A DNA stretch of 64,000 bases from Lasiosphaeris hirsuta (GCA_030549175.1 JAUKUA010000005.1:4774001-4838000), one strand, 5' to 3'. Positions 21,930 to 33,967 are shown, counted from the first letter of the stretch. The notes: generated by a model from the letters alone, not told the origin. A program made the numbers and translations.

Positions 21930-22345
21930 TCAAGCCGGCAAGACGAATTGAAGCATTTCTGGGTGGATACGTGCTGCATCGACAAGACCAACAGCACCGA
22001 GCTTCAGAAAGCGATTAACTCCATGTTTCGTTGGTACAGCAATGCGGCCAGATGCTACGTCTATCTTATGGATATCCCGGTCCCTGCTATCGACACCGAC
22101 AAAAAGTCTAGTTGGGAGCCGGCTTTCCGAGCGAACGCACAAATGGTTTACTCGAGGCTGGACCCTCCAAGAACTCCTTGCACCGGTCACTTACACAGCT
22201 CACCGTGTCCATCAACGAAATCAGCATCCGCACCGCCGTGGCTACCATCCGCGAGGACACGCGCCTCCGCATCTACGTGACGGCAGTTGACGGAGGCATC
22301 CGCGAGACCCAATTCTAAGGCTCCACAGGTTGGACGGGCGGCTTT
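21930..22345 (+). pseudogene. HET-domain fragment fused to a fucose-lectin-like fragment
   Basis: One frame encodes LKHFWVDTCCIDKTNSTELQ, KAINSMFRWYSNAARCYVYL and ends AFRANAQ, the core of a HET (heterokaryon incompatibility) domain. A frameshift near 22143 carries on with WFTRGWTLQELLAPVTYT, the next conserved HET block. Within another 20 bases a third frame takes over, TAVATIREDTRLRIYVTAVD then GGIRETQF, a stop, and GSTGWTGG. That last part resembles a blade of AAL-type fucose-binding lectins (RxYxxxxDGxIRE...W..G). The N-terminal HET start and most of the lectin are missing. HET proteins trigger cell death on non-self contact; this copy cannot. The lectin match is a judgement by eye. Confidence 0.55.
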
Positions 22346-23446
22346 GGGTGTGGAAGGGCACACGAGCCGATGGATCGACCGAGTTAGGTCGCATTATAGC
22401 CCTCAGATTGGGTGGTCGGGGGCGGTCCGTTCCTAGCTAACAACTTTCACAGATATACACCCTCTAGCGAGACCCTAGTCTTCCATTCAAGGTGTTATTC
22501 TTGGGCGGTACGAGTAACACGCATACCGCTACACTCCTAAGAGCAGAACGTTGTTGTAACGCTCAAAATCCAGATCAGCTCCTAGTATCTAGTCAGCTCC
22601 GATGCCTGGTACTGCCATTCTGGCAGTGAGACTGAGCCATCATGAGGGCGTAGCCTAGAGTCAGCCGTAGTTATTGTATAAGAGTGCTCTCCAGTTTCGC
22701 CAGAGAGCAGAAGGCAGTCTTCAATTGACAATTCACGCACACCCCAATCACGCATCCTCCGTTTTGCAGTGCATCACGCCTATCCTCGTCCCCATAACGC
22801 CTACGGCATTACAGCTTTCGCCCAAATGATTGGTGGCTGCGTTGCTGCCTCGGGTCGCAGTGCCCTGCTGTTAAGACTGCGGGGCTATGATAGTGCCTTA
22901 GTTGGATTCTGGCGAGCTCAAGAGCTAGCCCAATGATAACCTACAGGCCACCCATCTGCCTAAAGCTTAAAAATCTGTATAAGCTAGCACGCGGTCATCA
23001 TTGATGGGCTTATCTCATTAGCGCGGAATGTCGTGTATATGTCGTTGACCCACCTCTGGATAAGTGATATCCTCTGGTTGGGTCTTTTTTTCCTTGGGTG
23101 CGGGAGAGACGGACAGTCAATCGTTAGTCGACGTGTGGATCTTTTCTGTGGTGTGTTTGGGCGGAGAATGTCATCTCGCTAAGCGTGGCTGCCTAGCGGC
23201 ACCCAGGGTTGTGATGCTTGCCTTGTCGGCTCGTTTGTGGCGGTGTAGGCGTCGCGCGCAAAACTCGACGCCCGCTGAATCCGAGGTTGTATTCGTGCTG
23301 GGAACCAGGACGAGGCTCCCCCTCGGGAAAACCCACAGTTTTCGCCTTATTATCATTAGCGATCCAAAAAGGTAGGTAGTATAAGAGTACCGAGGGGCAT
23401 AAATACAGAAGATCCCGCTGTTCCATCGGACTGTGGACCTGCGATC
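22346..23446. other. Intergenic region and promoter of the following gene
   Basis: No gene supported. A TATA-like CATAAATA lies at 23398-23405, only about 40 bases before the first ATG of the next gene. Confidence 0.45.
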
Positions 23447-24385
23447 ATGTTTCGCCTCCATCGCGTCCCAGTATTTCGCCGTCTGATACCTTCCCGAGCC
23501 TATCCAGTCCGCCGCCATTTCGCCACCATGGATACCATGGATATCAGCTCTGGGGAAGTTTCCTTCGGCCGGACCTGCCCAGGCACCCTCATGCAAGAAC
23601 TTCAGCGCAACCGTCCAGATCACGTCGCCAAGATCAGAAAGCTCCAAACCTCCCTCAGCCGCTACGTGGTGACGTACCAGTGCCCCATCCCCTGTAAAGA
23701 CCTCGACATCGTCCGCAACTTCATCACGTCCATCGATGCCGTCGAGGAGCTTTCGGTTCTGAACTACGAGCGCGACGGATCCGGCCTCTGGCCGGCCGTG
23801 TTCCACCATGCAAAGTCCCTGCGCAGCCTGGCCATCCATACCCCGCCGCAGGATCGTTCCCACGTCTGGACGCCAACGACTATTGCTGCTGTTGCCTCTG
23901 AGCTCCCGAATCTCAAGCACCTGGAGATAGATCTCTCCCTCGAGGAAGCAGAGTCCTGCGTAGGGGGAGCACAATTCGCCGACGCCGACTCGGTCATGGG
24001 CGAAGCGTCAAAGCTGCTCAACCTCGAGTCCATCCTCATCAACGTCACCCTCCAAGACGCAGCCAGCTCTTTCGCGGATCAGCACACCTGGAATGCCATG
24101 GGGTGCATTTCCTTTCCCCAACCCTACAAGGAGAGCTCCGAGCGCCTAGCTCATACGTTGTTGGGAAAATTCCCCGCCGATGCTGCCCTGAAGCGGCTGG
24201 AGGTTCGGCTGACGCGGCGCTGCTGGGATGATCGGTGCCAGTTTTGGACGCTGGCGTATTCCGTGACGGCTAAGAAGGGCGAAGGGGGGGACGTGAAAGT
24301 AGAGGGCGGAGAGGGGTGGGGGGAGTACCTGCCGCCCTACCCCGAGTATGGGGGATATTTGTGGAATTTATCGATGCAGTACTAG
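23447..24385 (+). CDS. F-box/LRR-type protein lacking a recognisable F-box
   Basis: One open frame of 312 residues. The central part has spaced leucine-rich segments such as AVEELSVLNYERDGSG, HAKSLRSLAIHTPP, LPNLKHLEIDLSLEEAESC and LLNLESILINVTLQDA, the pattern seen in the leucine-rich C-terminal halves of fungal F-box proteins. No LPxEI-type F-box precedes it. Two starts are possible. Met1 (23447) adds MFRLHRVPVFRRLIPSRAYP then VRRHFAT, which looks like a mitochondrial presequence, but has a weak context. Met28 (23528) sits in GCCACCATGG, the strongest possible context, and lies better relative to the TATA-like site at 23398. I favour Met28 for most of the product. The role is unknown; such proteins often act as substrate adaptors. 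Confidence 0.65.
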   Translation: MFRLHRVPVFRRLIPSRAYPVRRHFATMDTMDISSGEVSFGRTCPGTLMQELQRNRPDHVAKIRKLQTSLSRYVVTYQCPIPCKDLDIVRNFITSIDAVEELSVLNYERDGSGLWPAVFHHAKSLRSLAIHTPPQDRSHVWTPTTIAAVASELPNLKHLEIDLSLEEAESCVGGAQFADADSVMGEASKLLNLESILINVTLQDAASSFADQHTWNAMGCISFPQPYKESSERLAHTLLGKFPADAALKRLEVRLTRRCWDDRCQFWTLAYSVTAKKGEGGDVKVEGGEGWGEYLPPYPEYGGYLWNLSMQY

Positions 24386-24529
24386 AGCAATGCCAAGCAC
24401 CACAAGTAACAAGCGGCGCTGGAGACTGTTTGCTGATTGTTCGTTAGAGGAGGAAGAAATCCCTGCAGTGGCTTAGATATTGGTCCGTTGTTGAATTGAG
24501 AGGCATCTGATAGGGGGCACACTATATAA

Positions 24530-24556
24530 TTGATTGATTGATTGATTGATGGATGG
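24530..24556. repeat. TTGA/TGGA microsatellite
   Basis: About six copies of a four-base unit (TTGA, then TGGA) shortly after the end of the leucine-rich gene. Confidence 0.8.
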
Positions 24557-25511
24557 ATTTATTATACAGGGTTTTGCCCCTTCGAAGGCGCGATGGCACA
24601 GCAGGGCTCTCAAAGTCCAAGTAAACGTATAGGCCAGAGCTAACTAGCCTATAAGAGGCAAGAAGATCCACCGCCCCAAGTCTACTGACAAGAGCGTACC
24701 CCCTATGCTTGTATAACGGACTAACTAACCTATCTAAGCCATCTACATTCTACTACCTAGTAACTTATTTATAGAAGAAACTACGGTTATAAGTTAGGTT
24801 AAAGATCTCCAGGGCGAAGACTCGAGAGGAGGGAAATTATATTATAACTTAGTTATAACCTAACCTTACCTAGTAGCTACTAGTTAATTATTAAGCTTAA
24901 GGTGGAACGACCTATAAAGCCCCTACCATAGTTAACCATGACTGGAAGAAAACAGTCCGTCGAGTCCTCCTAACCTCTTTCGCTTTATAGTAAGTAATGC
25001 TCCTGCAGGTGCCCTAGATTTCTCGTTAGTAGGTTGGGGGGAATTTTGGCCTAGCTGGGTTATCTTATATCTTTGTGATTTTATAATGGGACACTCGCAA
25101 CTTCTAACGCTCTCCCCTTTTTCACCTTCCTTCCTAGTCTCCGTTTCCGGTCTCCCGCCTTTCCTAAGGCCAGTCCGTCCTTGCCCCCCAGCGCCAACTG
25201 CTAAAAGATGCTCCATTTTACGAAATCTTAAAAACTTCAATAGCAGTTTCGATTGCTCTCCGGCGGTTATTTGAATTATCAAAATTTGCTCTATTGTAGT
25301 CTTTGCCTCTCGTCTGTCGTCTCCGAAACAACATTTCTCTTAAGCAGATCTTCTGACATTCTTGACCTCTTGTCCTTGACTTCCATTTTCTCCGAGCCAA
25401 TTGCCATAGCAGAAGACACCATCCGATTGACCAAATTCAAACTCTACCACACGGCAGCATCCTAATCCTGACTTTGCCGATCATCCTTACTGACTTATGA
25501 CATATAGAGCT

Positions 25512-25751
25512 TGTAACTTATACTGAACCCGTTTGTTCCCGTCCCCGGGCCCGGAGACGGCCCGCTACGGGGATTGTGCCCCAAGACCCGTTCCCCGTGT
25601 CCTACCCACCAGGGACTGGGGACGCTGAAATTGGCTACGTACCGGGGTTTGTTAGGTCACTCCACCTTGGGTCCAACGATTGGCTATGACTCCTCAAGCC
25701 TGGGCTCCACCGTGGTCGCAGGGTGGGGCTACGCACCATCAGGTCGTGACA
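25512..25751 (-). mobile_element. Possible solo LTR
   Basis: Read on the minus strand the segment begins TGTCACGACCTGATGG and ends GTATAAGTTACA. TGTCACGACC is a usual beginning of fungal gypsy-type LTRs, and the TG...CA ends fit. No matching target-site duplication is visible (GAGCT against CTTTA) and there is no second copy in the window, so this is only a suggestion. Confidence 0.25.
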
Positions 25752-25861
25752 CTTTATCACCTCCGTTATAATCCCGAGTAAAACCCAGCATATTATATTG
25801 TTATAAAATTCAACGACCTAGCCTAAACCGTTAACCTCTTCCCTTACATCTATAACGTAAT

Positions 25862-25900
25862 CACTATAAGTATACACTATAAATATACACTATAAATATA
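25862..25900. repeat. Three tandem copies of a 13-bp AT-rich unit
   Basis: CACTATAAATATA repeats at 25862, 25875 and 25888, the first with one change (AAG for AAA). Confidence 0.8.
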
Positions 25901-26572
25901 GCTGCAGTGTAAATTACGCCTTCAATGTAAAAGCTAATCCTTATCCCCTGCAATAGTACCTACTAAACCTAGAAATAGTTAGCTAATAATAAACCTGCCC
26001 ACCGTCCTTAACTTTGTAACCTAGAACTAAGCCTAGACACACAGACTAGTCCTAGCAGTCCCAAAAATACAGGCCGTCTAAGACAGCCAATGTGTGTATA
26101 AATTTGTAACTAGATGTTATCTGGGAGCTATTCCTATGGATCACGCATCATCTAGGTTCTATCGAAAGGTAACTCTAGCCGGGGGACTGAAAGCGAGCCT
26201 CTAAGGCTGTGCAACGGCGATATGTGGGATTACTCTAGCTCAGGGTAAATCAGCCACAGCACAGCTTAAAGTTGACAACAACCACCCCACGAGGCTGGCC
26301 CCCTGATATAGCGCAGTTTAGCCAAGCCCCTGATGGATCCGGTGATTCTGGTCGACCATGACGTTGGTCACCACTGTCCGACCCTGGATGATGCAAGTTC
26401 AGACCCCCAATTTATGGCAGGGGTCGCGGATGGTTAGCATCGTTAAGTTGGTTCTCAACTAGGATGTATCACTGGGGAGAGAGAATGTTCCCCTTCGGAT
26501 TGGAGCCTACCTCCCCCTGACACTGGAGGCCTAAAGCCGAAGAATACAGACACAGAGCCCAGAGACATTTGG

Positions 26573-28713
26573 TCAGATAATCACCACTGTCTCCCTGCTT
26601 GCGCTACTGAGCCAAGTCTTGAGCCTACGATCCAGCACACTGAAAGTCCCAACCCGAGAGAAACGGTCCGTCCCGACGGATCGCAGCACCAAGCCACGGA
26701 CTCCCTTGGAGCCATCATTGATGGCAGTCGGGGCCACGGCTAGGCAGCGAACCACCTCCTCGCCACCCTGCTCGCGTGGTAGTTCGTCGGGCGAGTCCGG
26801 TGCACACTGTCCAAGTTTATCTGCCCTGTCGCCGGCTGGATCCCACAGGTCCACATATCCCCCTCTCCATCCAAATCGCACCGCGACATCCCTGCAGAGG
26901 CCCCTCAGGGTCACGCTGGCGCCGCAGGCCACAGCGCCGAACGGAACCAGCAAAGACAGCGGCTCGACATTGTAACGCACGAGCTCCACATCACCCGGGT
27001 ATGGAACCTGCTCGACAAAGATCTTTCGGTTGTCTATGGAAGCCCAGGACCACGACGGCGCGCGGTACGCAGCCGGCCGGCTCGACTTTTCCCCCTTGCG
27101 CCCGAAGCCATCGTGGACCTGGCACGCCCACATGAGGCTGCTGCCGAGATGACGCTGCCACAGCCCCGCGAGGTACTTGTCGCCCGTGATGTCGGCATAG
27201 TCTTGGGCAAAGGCCGAGACGGCGGGTAGCTTGTCGGCTGCGACGCTGAGTTGGCGGCGGGCGTAGTTTTCCAGGGTGCGGGCCCAGCACCGGAATAGAC
27301 TTGGCTCGTCGCTGCTAGGATGGGGAAGGGGCTGTTGTTCATCTCTACGTGCTGATCTTGCGGCTAGCACCTTCTCCCGGAGAGATTGCGGTATGCGGCC
27401 GAAATCGAGTGTTCGGAGCAGGTTCGGGGCTCCTCCGTCGCTGGCTCGTTTGCCTTGGCACTCCCACCGAAGGCGGTATGAGTCGTATATGAGAAGGCGC
27501 GGGGGCAGGAGGTGCTCCTGAAGTGTCCACGCCCGCTGGTTGATGGGCTCTTTCGTCGCCTCGTATCGGGCTTCGGACCGGAGATGCATGGCGCCTACCA
27601 GGCCACCGCTGTCGGGGCAGCAGTAGGGGACCGTAAACCAGTCTCCCTTGATACCAAGATAGGGTCTGTCTTGCAGAAACCCATCTTTGACAGCTTTGGC
27701 GCTCGCGGCAGAGATGGTGCAGTATGAATCTCGGTAAATGCGTGCCATTTGTCCAATCTCCCTGCTCTTGTCGTCGTCCGAGTCTTGCAAGATGCACAGG
27801 GCATCGATCCAAAGATATCGGCAGCCCATCTTCCTTGTGACCGTGATGGCATCTTTGAGAGTCTGCGGTAGGGATTTCAGGGCTATCCCACGCACGTTAC
27901 TGTCAATTGTCGCCGTCGTGGATGTCAGGGGCTGCGGACCACCCCAGCAATAGCTGAGCGCTACATAACGAGCGCTCTCGCCCCGTGTGATGTAGACTCT
28001 GGGATTCTCGTGGCGGTCTAACGGCTCAATGTCCAACACCCGTGTGGGAAGTCTGGCGCTTCCGAGTTTTGGACAACTAGCATGCGTGGCGGTGCAATCT
28101 TCCATCCACATCCTGGCCTTGGAAAAGCTTTCTTCTGACGAGACAGCTGGGTTGGCTCGTCGACCGCTTATATGCTTGGCCGCGTGGTCCCCTTTTTGCA
28201 AGTCAGCTTATCAGCACAAGGGGGCTTGCTCGGGGTCAAAAAGTCCCGAGAGGAGTATAACGCACCGTCTTCAGCCGCCACCTCCATCTCCAGGACGACC
28301 TGCGGCGGGAAGCCACCCTCGTCCTCTTTCCACACAAGGACTTTTGCAACATCGCACCACTCACCACCCTCTCTTGCCACATAGGCCATACGGAGGTTGA
28401 GCTCTACGCTCATATCCTCCTCCCCGACGCCGTCAAGTACGCATTCCAAGTACTTGTCTCGACTTGGCTCCAGTTCCATATGAACCGTGTCGCCGCTTCC
28501 CCACCTCAGGCCGGTCAATATCGCGTTGCAGAGGCGGCAACCCGCCAGCGCGCCGCCGACCAGAGCGTTGCGAGCCATCTTGTGAAAAACACCGACATCC
28601 CCAGATGAGTTGCCGTCGGTGGTTACATCTGTATATGTGCAGAGACGGCGGAGGTTGGCAGGTGTTGATACTATGGAGGCATGGGTAGGACAAAGTTGAG
28701 GTAGAGAAGGCAT
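26573..28713 (-). CDS. HET-domain (heterokaryon incompatibility) protein
   Basis: Two exons, 28713-28266 and 28191-26573, joined across a 74-base intron (GTGCGT donor, GCTGAC branch site, AAG acceptor), give 688 residues. Without the splice the first exon would end soon after in RPSI. An N-terminal domain of about 220 residues precedes the HET domain. The HET blocks are all present: YVALSYCWGG at 225-234, YLWIDALCILQDS at 275-287, RIYRDSYCTISAASA near 300-314 and RAWTLQEHLLPPRLL at 369-383. The C-terminal half has the usual PSWSWAS block and ends ETVVII. HET proteins cause localised cell death when incompatible hyphae fuse. The copy appears intact. Two upstream in-frame Met codons (28734, 28776) are alternative starts; 28713 was chosen as the one nearest conserved sequence. 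Confidence 0.85.
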
Positions 28714-29050
28714 TGTATGAGAGTTTTGGAGCATGTCGGGCTGTACTTGGCAAGCAGGGCTGCTCGTGTGCGGCAACTAATTCTGAGATGCCTCTGAGAT
28801 ATACGAGGATTTCACCGTCGCTTTGAGAGGCGGAAAGGGCCGCCGGCCGGAAAGTCTCCTCGTTCATAATAAGCGGGGTTGCTTTGGGCCGTGGAACCTT
28901 GATGCCCAAATGGAGATTTCTCAGTTCAAACTGGGAAATACCACTCGTTATCAGATATAACATAACCTACACCCAAGACAATTGGAACAATGCATTGTGA
29001 TGGGCTCTTCATATTACACAGTTACACAGTTCCACTGCTATAGGCATCTA
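28714..29050. other. Upstream region of the HET gene
   Basis: Promoter side of the HET gene. I see no clear TATA box and no further gene. Confidence 0.4.
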
Positions 29051-29069
29051 TCTCTCTTGCCACTCAAAC

Positions 29070-29240
29070 GGCAATCCCAGCGTGCTAATCCGAACGAACC
29101 AATGAGGGTAGCCAGGCTCGGGCTGATGAAGCGTGTGTACCAGCAGGCAAGGAAGGTGATTTCAAATGTCCCTATGTCAGTTGAGGATCAGATCGATATC
29201 GGCGCGCTGATGAAGGCCGAGGAGAAACCCCCGGGGAACA
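29070..29240 (+). pseudogene. Short HET-like fragment
   Basis: The open frame contains NPNEPMRVARLGLMKRVYQQ followed by ARKVISNVPMSVEDQ. The arrangement NPNE...MxxVYxxAxxVI matches the block that follows IDxxCINQ in many HET domains. The block before it and everything after are lacking. Weak evidence; divergent from the intact HET gene next door. Confidence 0.3.
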
Positions 29241-29561
29241 TCTTCACAGCGGCCCTGATGACGGAGCCCGACCCAGGGTCCTTTGCGGTTCTCTTGGATC
29301 ACGGCCGTGTGCCCCGCCATCCGCGAGCACAGCGGCGCCAACAACAATGAGTACATGCGGGGACCACGGCCTGTCTCTGCTGCTGCAGGCGGGCCATGGG
29401 CGGGTCGCTGGAGCGCGACGTCTAGAGCTGCCATCGTGGGTGCCGGTACGGGACACCCCGCCCCTTTCCCCCCTCCCTATTACTCGCAAAATCCCGTACT
29501 GATCCCCTCCGCTATCCGGTCCTCTCCACCTCCACCACCAACCCGCGCGCCTCCCTACCCC

Positions 29562-29595
29562 CCCCCCCCCCCCACCTCCACCTCCACCTCCACCT
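29562..29595. repeat. Poly-C tract followed by CCACCT repeats
   Basis: A long C-run is followed by about four copies of CCACCT/CCACCTC. It precedes the unrecognised gene fragment. Confidence 0.7.
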
Positions 29596-29596
29596 C

Positions 29597-29975
29597 CTCA
29601 CCCCCTACACCCTCCTCTCGCGCGGCGCCCTGCTCGACCGCCTCACGCACCTCAACGACGCCTTCCCGCACCTCCCGTCCCCGGCGCGCCTGTTCGAGTT
29701 CGTCGGCAAGGTCGTGCTCGCCGGCATGCTGCTCGGGCAGGTGCTCGGCGAGCAACGGCCGCGAGCTGGATGCCGAGGAGGCCATGGAACTGATGCTGCG
29801 CGTGCTGTTCCGGGAGCGGTCGCACGGGTTTGACGCCGGGCGGCTGCCGGCGCTGCGTGTGGGTTTTGCCAAGTTCCTGGCGTGGACGAGGGGGCTCGTT
29901 GCCTGGCGGGCGGCGCGGATCGAGAATCCCAGCCCTGAGAAAGGGGGTGAGGAGCGCGTAGCTGTCATGCGTTAG
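29597..29975 (+). pseudogene. Unrecognised gene fragment with a frameshift
   Basis: After a poly-C and CCACCT tract one frame reads TLLSRGALLDRLTHLNDAFP and LFEFVGKVVLAGMLLGQVLG. Near 29755 a second frame takes over with LDAEEAMELMLRVLFRERSH and VGFAKFLAWTRGLVAWRAA, ending at 29975. Both halves have strongly GC-biased third positions and plausible helices, so this was probably coding. I do not recognise the family. Confidence 0.35.
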
Positions 29976-32900
29976 GGTAAGGGTTCGGATACCAGGGAGT
30001 GGCGGTTGTTTGTTGATACGGCTTGCACAAGGGCGGGCCGCTTGCGGTTCTGTGCGACGGAGGTGGGGGAGGGAGGGGGGAGGGTATTTTGGGTTGGCGC
30101 CTGACCAGGCGAGGGTCGGGAAGATTGAATTGCCATGTGGGATGGGAGCAATGCTGCTTTTGTTCTCCGCGAGAGTGGGGAGGCTGGTGGGAGCTATAAG
30201 CCCGTGGGGAGTGGGTATTTCCACGGGCTGGCGGATGATGAGGATCTGGATTCTGAGGGGGGATGGTCGCGAGATATTGTCCTCGCCTGAGTCTGAAACT
30301 ACATTCCAACTCTCGGTTTCAGCGCGTGGCTTCAAAGCCGTACGAGGAAAATACCTTCAAGTTGTTGGTAAACCTCGACAGATGCTTCTCATCCTCATCC
30401 CAAGACACCGGTGGTGCTCTTCCAGACGACTGCGGGAAAGGTCTTCAGGGGCTTCAATATCTCTGTTTACAAGAGTGTCTGTAGCAAACAACAGACCAGG
30501 AGTAGGTTGGGAGCTCCTTCCGGCTGCAGACCGTTCATTCTGGTGTTGAAGCCTCGGAAATACTGAAAAGATTCCTCTCTCCGAGGGATTGCCCGAGTTG
30601 GGGGGGAAGAAGCAAGACGTCCCGCGGTAAGGGCCACCAAAGAAGCAAGCAAGTGTGTCATGGCGATATGGTACGATGGTTTGTCTGGAGCCTGTAGAAT
30701 AATAGCAAGATATGATAAACATAACACACATTGCAACTAGGTAAAAATATACAGACACCTTGATAGATTTAGACAGATACATGCAATCTTGTAACCCACC
30801 GTGAAACAGTTCATCTAGACGAGCAACCACAATATCCCTTTCCAAACTCAGCACATAATAGTGTTCACAGTAGAAACAAGTTCAACACCGACTTCTCCTG
30901 GATCACATCACTGCAACTTGAGTGTGCAATGCGTGGGTGGAAACTTATCAGATCCCTCGTCTATCTCTCAGTGGCTCATCAGTCCCGAGTGATTTCCAGT
31001 GGTTCTCAGTGGCTCTTGGTATCTCACTGTAGTTCTCGGTCGATGTACCAATACGCAACTCGTAGCTTTCTAATGTCACCCCCTCAAGCAATTTGATAGC
31101 TCAACAACCATTTGCACGTCATAATTACGATAGCGGCACGCCCTGTGAAGTCGACGACGTACGATCTACCCAAGCAACACTTGGACATGCAAGATTATGT
31201 CCACCTTGGACCATTGAAATCACAAAAGCAGGCCAATCTGACTTGTCCCAACTTGTGATGCAATTCAGCATCGGTTTTTTACCGTCATCTGCTTGCCACC
31301 TTGGCGACCTTGACGGAAATATTCCCTATATCTCCGTCAATCAAGACTATCAATTCGATCACTGAGCGATGACACGTTCAGGATGTCAATCCCTAAAGAG
31401 CCTCAATACCAGGGAGGCAACTGATAGCTCGAGATCATCCCAAAATGCGACCCCTGACAAGTTCACAACACAGGCCTAGAGTACCACCCACACACGTCAG
31501 GGAGCCCCTCCATCTCGGTTACCAGCGACGCGACCCTGTCTGTTTCTTTTGTGATCTCGATGGTTTCCCGACATCGCAGGCTACATGCAACGTCCTGTAT
31601 CTGGAATCCAGCTAGCCGCTTCATTACCCAAACTATGATGTGATTCCAGGGGATCAGCGCTGCGGCGTCAATCACCGAGCATACCGAGCGTCCTGGACCC
31701 GACGTCGGCTGTGGCAAAAGATTGGATGTCAACAAGCGAAACGGCCGTTTTCAAAACGTCGAATTTAGGCAGTCTATATGCCTATGCCAGGCCGAATGTG
31801 CCTCGTACAAGACCCGGCGCCGGTGGGGGGGGGGGAGGGGCCGGAGAATAGGTCTAGCTTAATTTCATGTCGTTTTCAATAATTACGACGGAACTGAGGA
31901 ATCCTGGGGGAGGCAAAGGGCGAGCCCCTACAGACATGAACACGGAACCTACATGCATACATAACTCTTGTCACCCTGGGTTGAGTGTATCACAAAGTGC
32001 CCCTCCCCAGCTGCCAAGCTGCCAGTTGTTGGGAGACGGCGACACGACGGCCGGGGGCCTTCTCCTCCCCCCCCCTCTCTCTCTCTCGTACTTACGTGAG
32101 ATGCGTGCTACGGCGACGCCTGTGTCTCTCTCCGAGGCGACTGCGGAGGAGGAACTGCGAATGCCTGCATCGCGCAGCGCAGCGCGCCGCGCAGCTTTGT
32201 ACACACGCCCTCGCTCTCGCCCTCGCATCAACGTCGCCGCCCCCTTCGGTTGCGGCTCTCATTGCGCCGTCACATCTCATGTGTCAACAGAATGACTCCT
32301 GACGATGAGTCCTCGATCAAAGCGCCGCATCACCCCCCGGCGCCGTCTGGGAACCTAGCAGCGGGAGCGACTCGAGGGCCTGCAAAATCCCACGCGAAAT
32401 CCGGGGTACCCTGCATGTGCTTCGGTGTTGACGAGCATTAGTTTACAGGCACGACGGCTGTTTTGGACGCTGTGCAGAAAATGGCATCGCCATCGATCGA
32501 TCCTCATAACAAACACCGATGAAGCCAAACGACTGCAGACGACGTCCTGTAAAATGCGCTCACCAGTCCCGGCGGCCGAAACGACACACTGTGCTGCTCT
32601 CCTTCCTCGACAGGGCCATGTCACGTCGAGCAAGGCAGAGAGAGAGAGAGATCGTGTCCCTTGCCCCCTTGTTGGCGACTTCGGGGACGACCCCATCCCC
32701 AGCTTTTTGTCGGACCAAACGCCGATGCACCCCATCGTGTATGATTTCGACGGAGATGCAGATGACGGGGTGTCGGTCAACCAAACAGTGAGCTCACACG
32801 ACAGAGTATGGACGCCGTTGGAAGCGGCTGGAACGACCCCCCGGTACCCCTTAGCCACGATCGGTCTGTTCGCCCACAAACCAACCCCGACGAACGAATT

Positions 32901-33924
32901 TGGGGTCAAGGACGGGGTGAACAAGGTTAGGGGGGGGGGGGCACAACTTTTTGGGGTTTTGCGCGACCACACCGGGAGGTGGTTCAAGCCACATCTGCCG
33001 GTGAGACTTTTTGCTGGCATATGATTCCCTGGATCGCTGGGGTAGAAATGGGACGGCGTGTCAGCGAGATGCGGTCAAATCCTGTTTCTCGGAGGCGTCT
33101 GGGGGAGACGGCAGAAGGGTGTTCATGTTACCATCCATTTCACCCCTTCCTCACGGAAGGGGCTAACAACACCACAAAAACACACCACTGTGGACATCGC
33201 GAACCCCTCGGGCTGGTGGAGCTCGGGCTCGCGGGCTTGTCACGGCCGTGAGACAAGGGTCGGGTCCCAGTGCCTGCCGGCGGGGCCCCTTTTGCCAGCT
33301 GGTCGACCCCGCCAGGTAAAGAAAGCAAAGGGCAAGACATACAGACGGGGGGGGGGGGAGGGAGGGGCCCATGTTTGGCGAGACTAACACGGCCTTCATT
33401 GTCGCGGGGGTAGCAAGAGAACAAAAATGACAGCGGCGCAAATTGATTTCAGCTCTCGTCGCAGAAAAAAAGAGAGTAAGTGTCGTTCGATCCCGTATCG
33501 ACGCATGGGATGCTCTCGACCAGTGCGTTTTTCTGGTTGAGAGGGCCACGAACCGGTTCGAAAGGAGTTCGTGCGACCCCAGGCGCCTGTCAGGACCAAC
33601 AACGGTCAGCGGAAAACTGACAAGTCAGGACCCAAGTATGACATGCACCCTCCTCCTCCCCCATATGTCCGAGATAAGTCGGGCTTACGCCTGCCAAGTC
33701 TAGACCGCGAGCACCATATAGGCAGTAGTAGGACATAGGTAGATAGTTAAAAGCTCGCTGTTGGGCCCGCGATGCTTGCGTCCATGATCAAGTTTGTTTC
33801 ACCTCGCTCAACTACGGATCTAGGGCTGATGCGCGCACGGGAGGCGGTCCGCGGCCACGGCTTTTGCGGGCTGGACCGGAGCGGGTACGGAATGGGGCGG
33901 GGGGAACCCGGGCGGGTTTGGGAA

Positions 33925-33967
33925 TGTGTGTGTGTGTGTGTGTGTTGTGTGTGTGTGTGTGTGTGTA
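33925..33967. repeat. GT microsatellite
   Basis: About twenty GT units with one interruption (GTTGTG). Confidence 0.9.

Larger units (their letters stand above)
24386..26572. other. AT-rich, repeat-bearing region without a gene
   Basis: From about 24600 to 25000 and from 25760 to 26060 the sequence is dominated by TA-rich words and stops in every frame, consistent with RIP-altered repeats. Between them are a possible LTR (25512-25751) and simple repeats, listed separately. I see no intact coding frame. Confidence 0.5.

Noticed and set aside
23171..23974. Minus-strand frame of 267 codons opposite the leucine-rich gene
   Set aside because: Overlaps the start of a better-supported gene and shows no motif.
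32425..33024. Plus-strand frame of 199 codons in the gene desert
   Set aside because: No recognisable motif, overlaps an equally long minus-strand frame, and crosses a G homopolymer.
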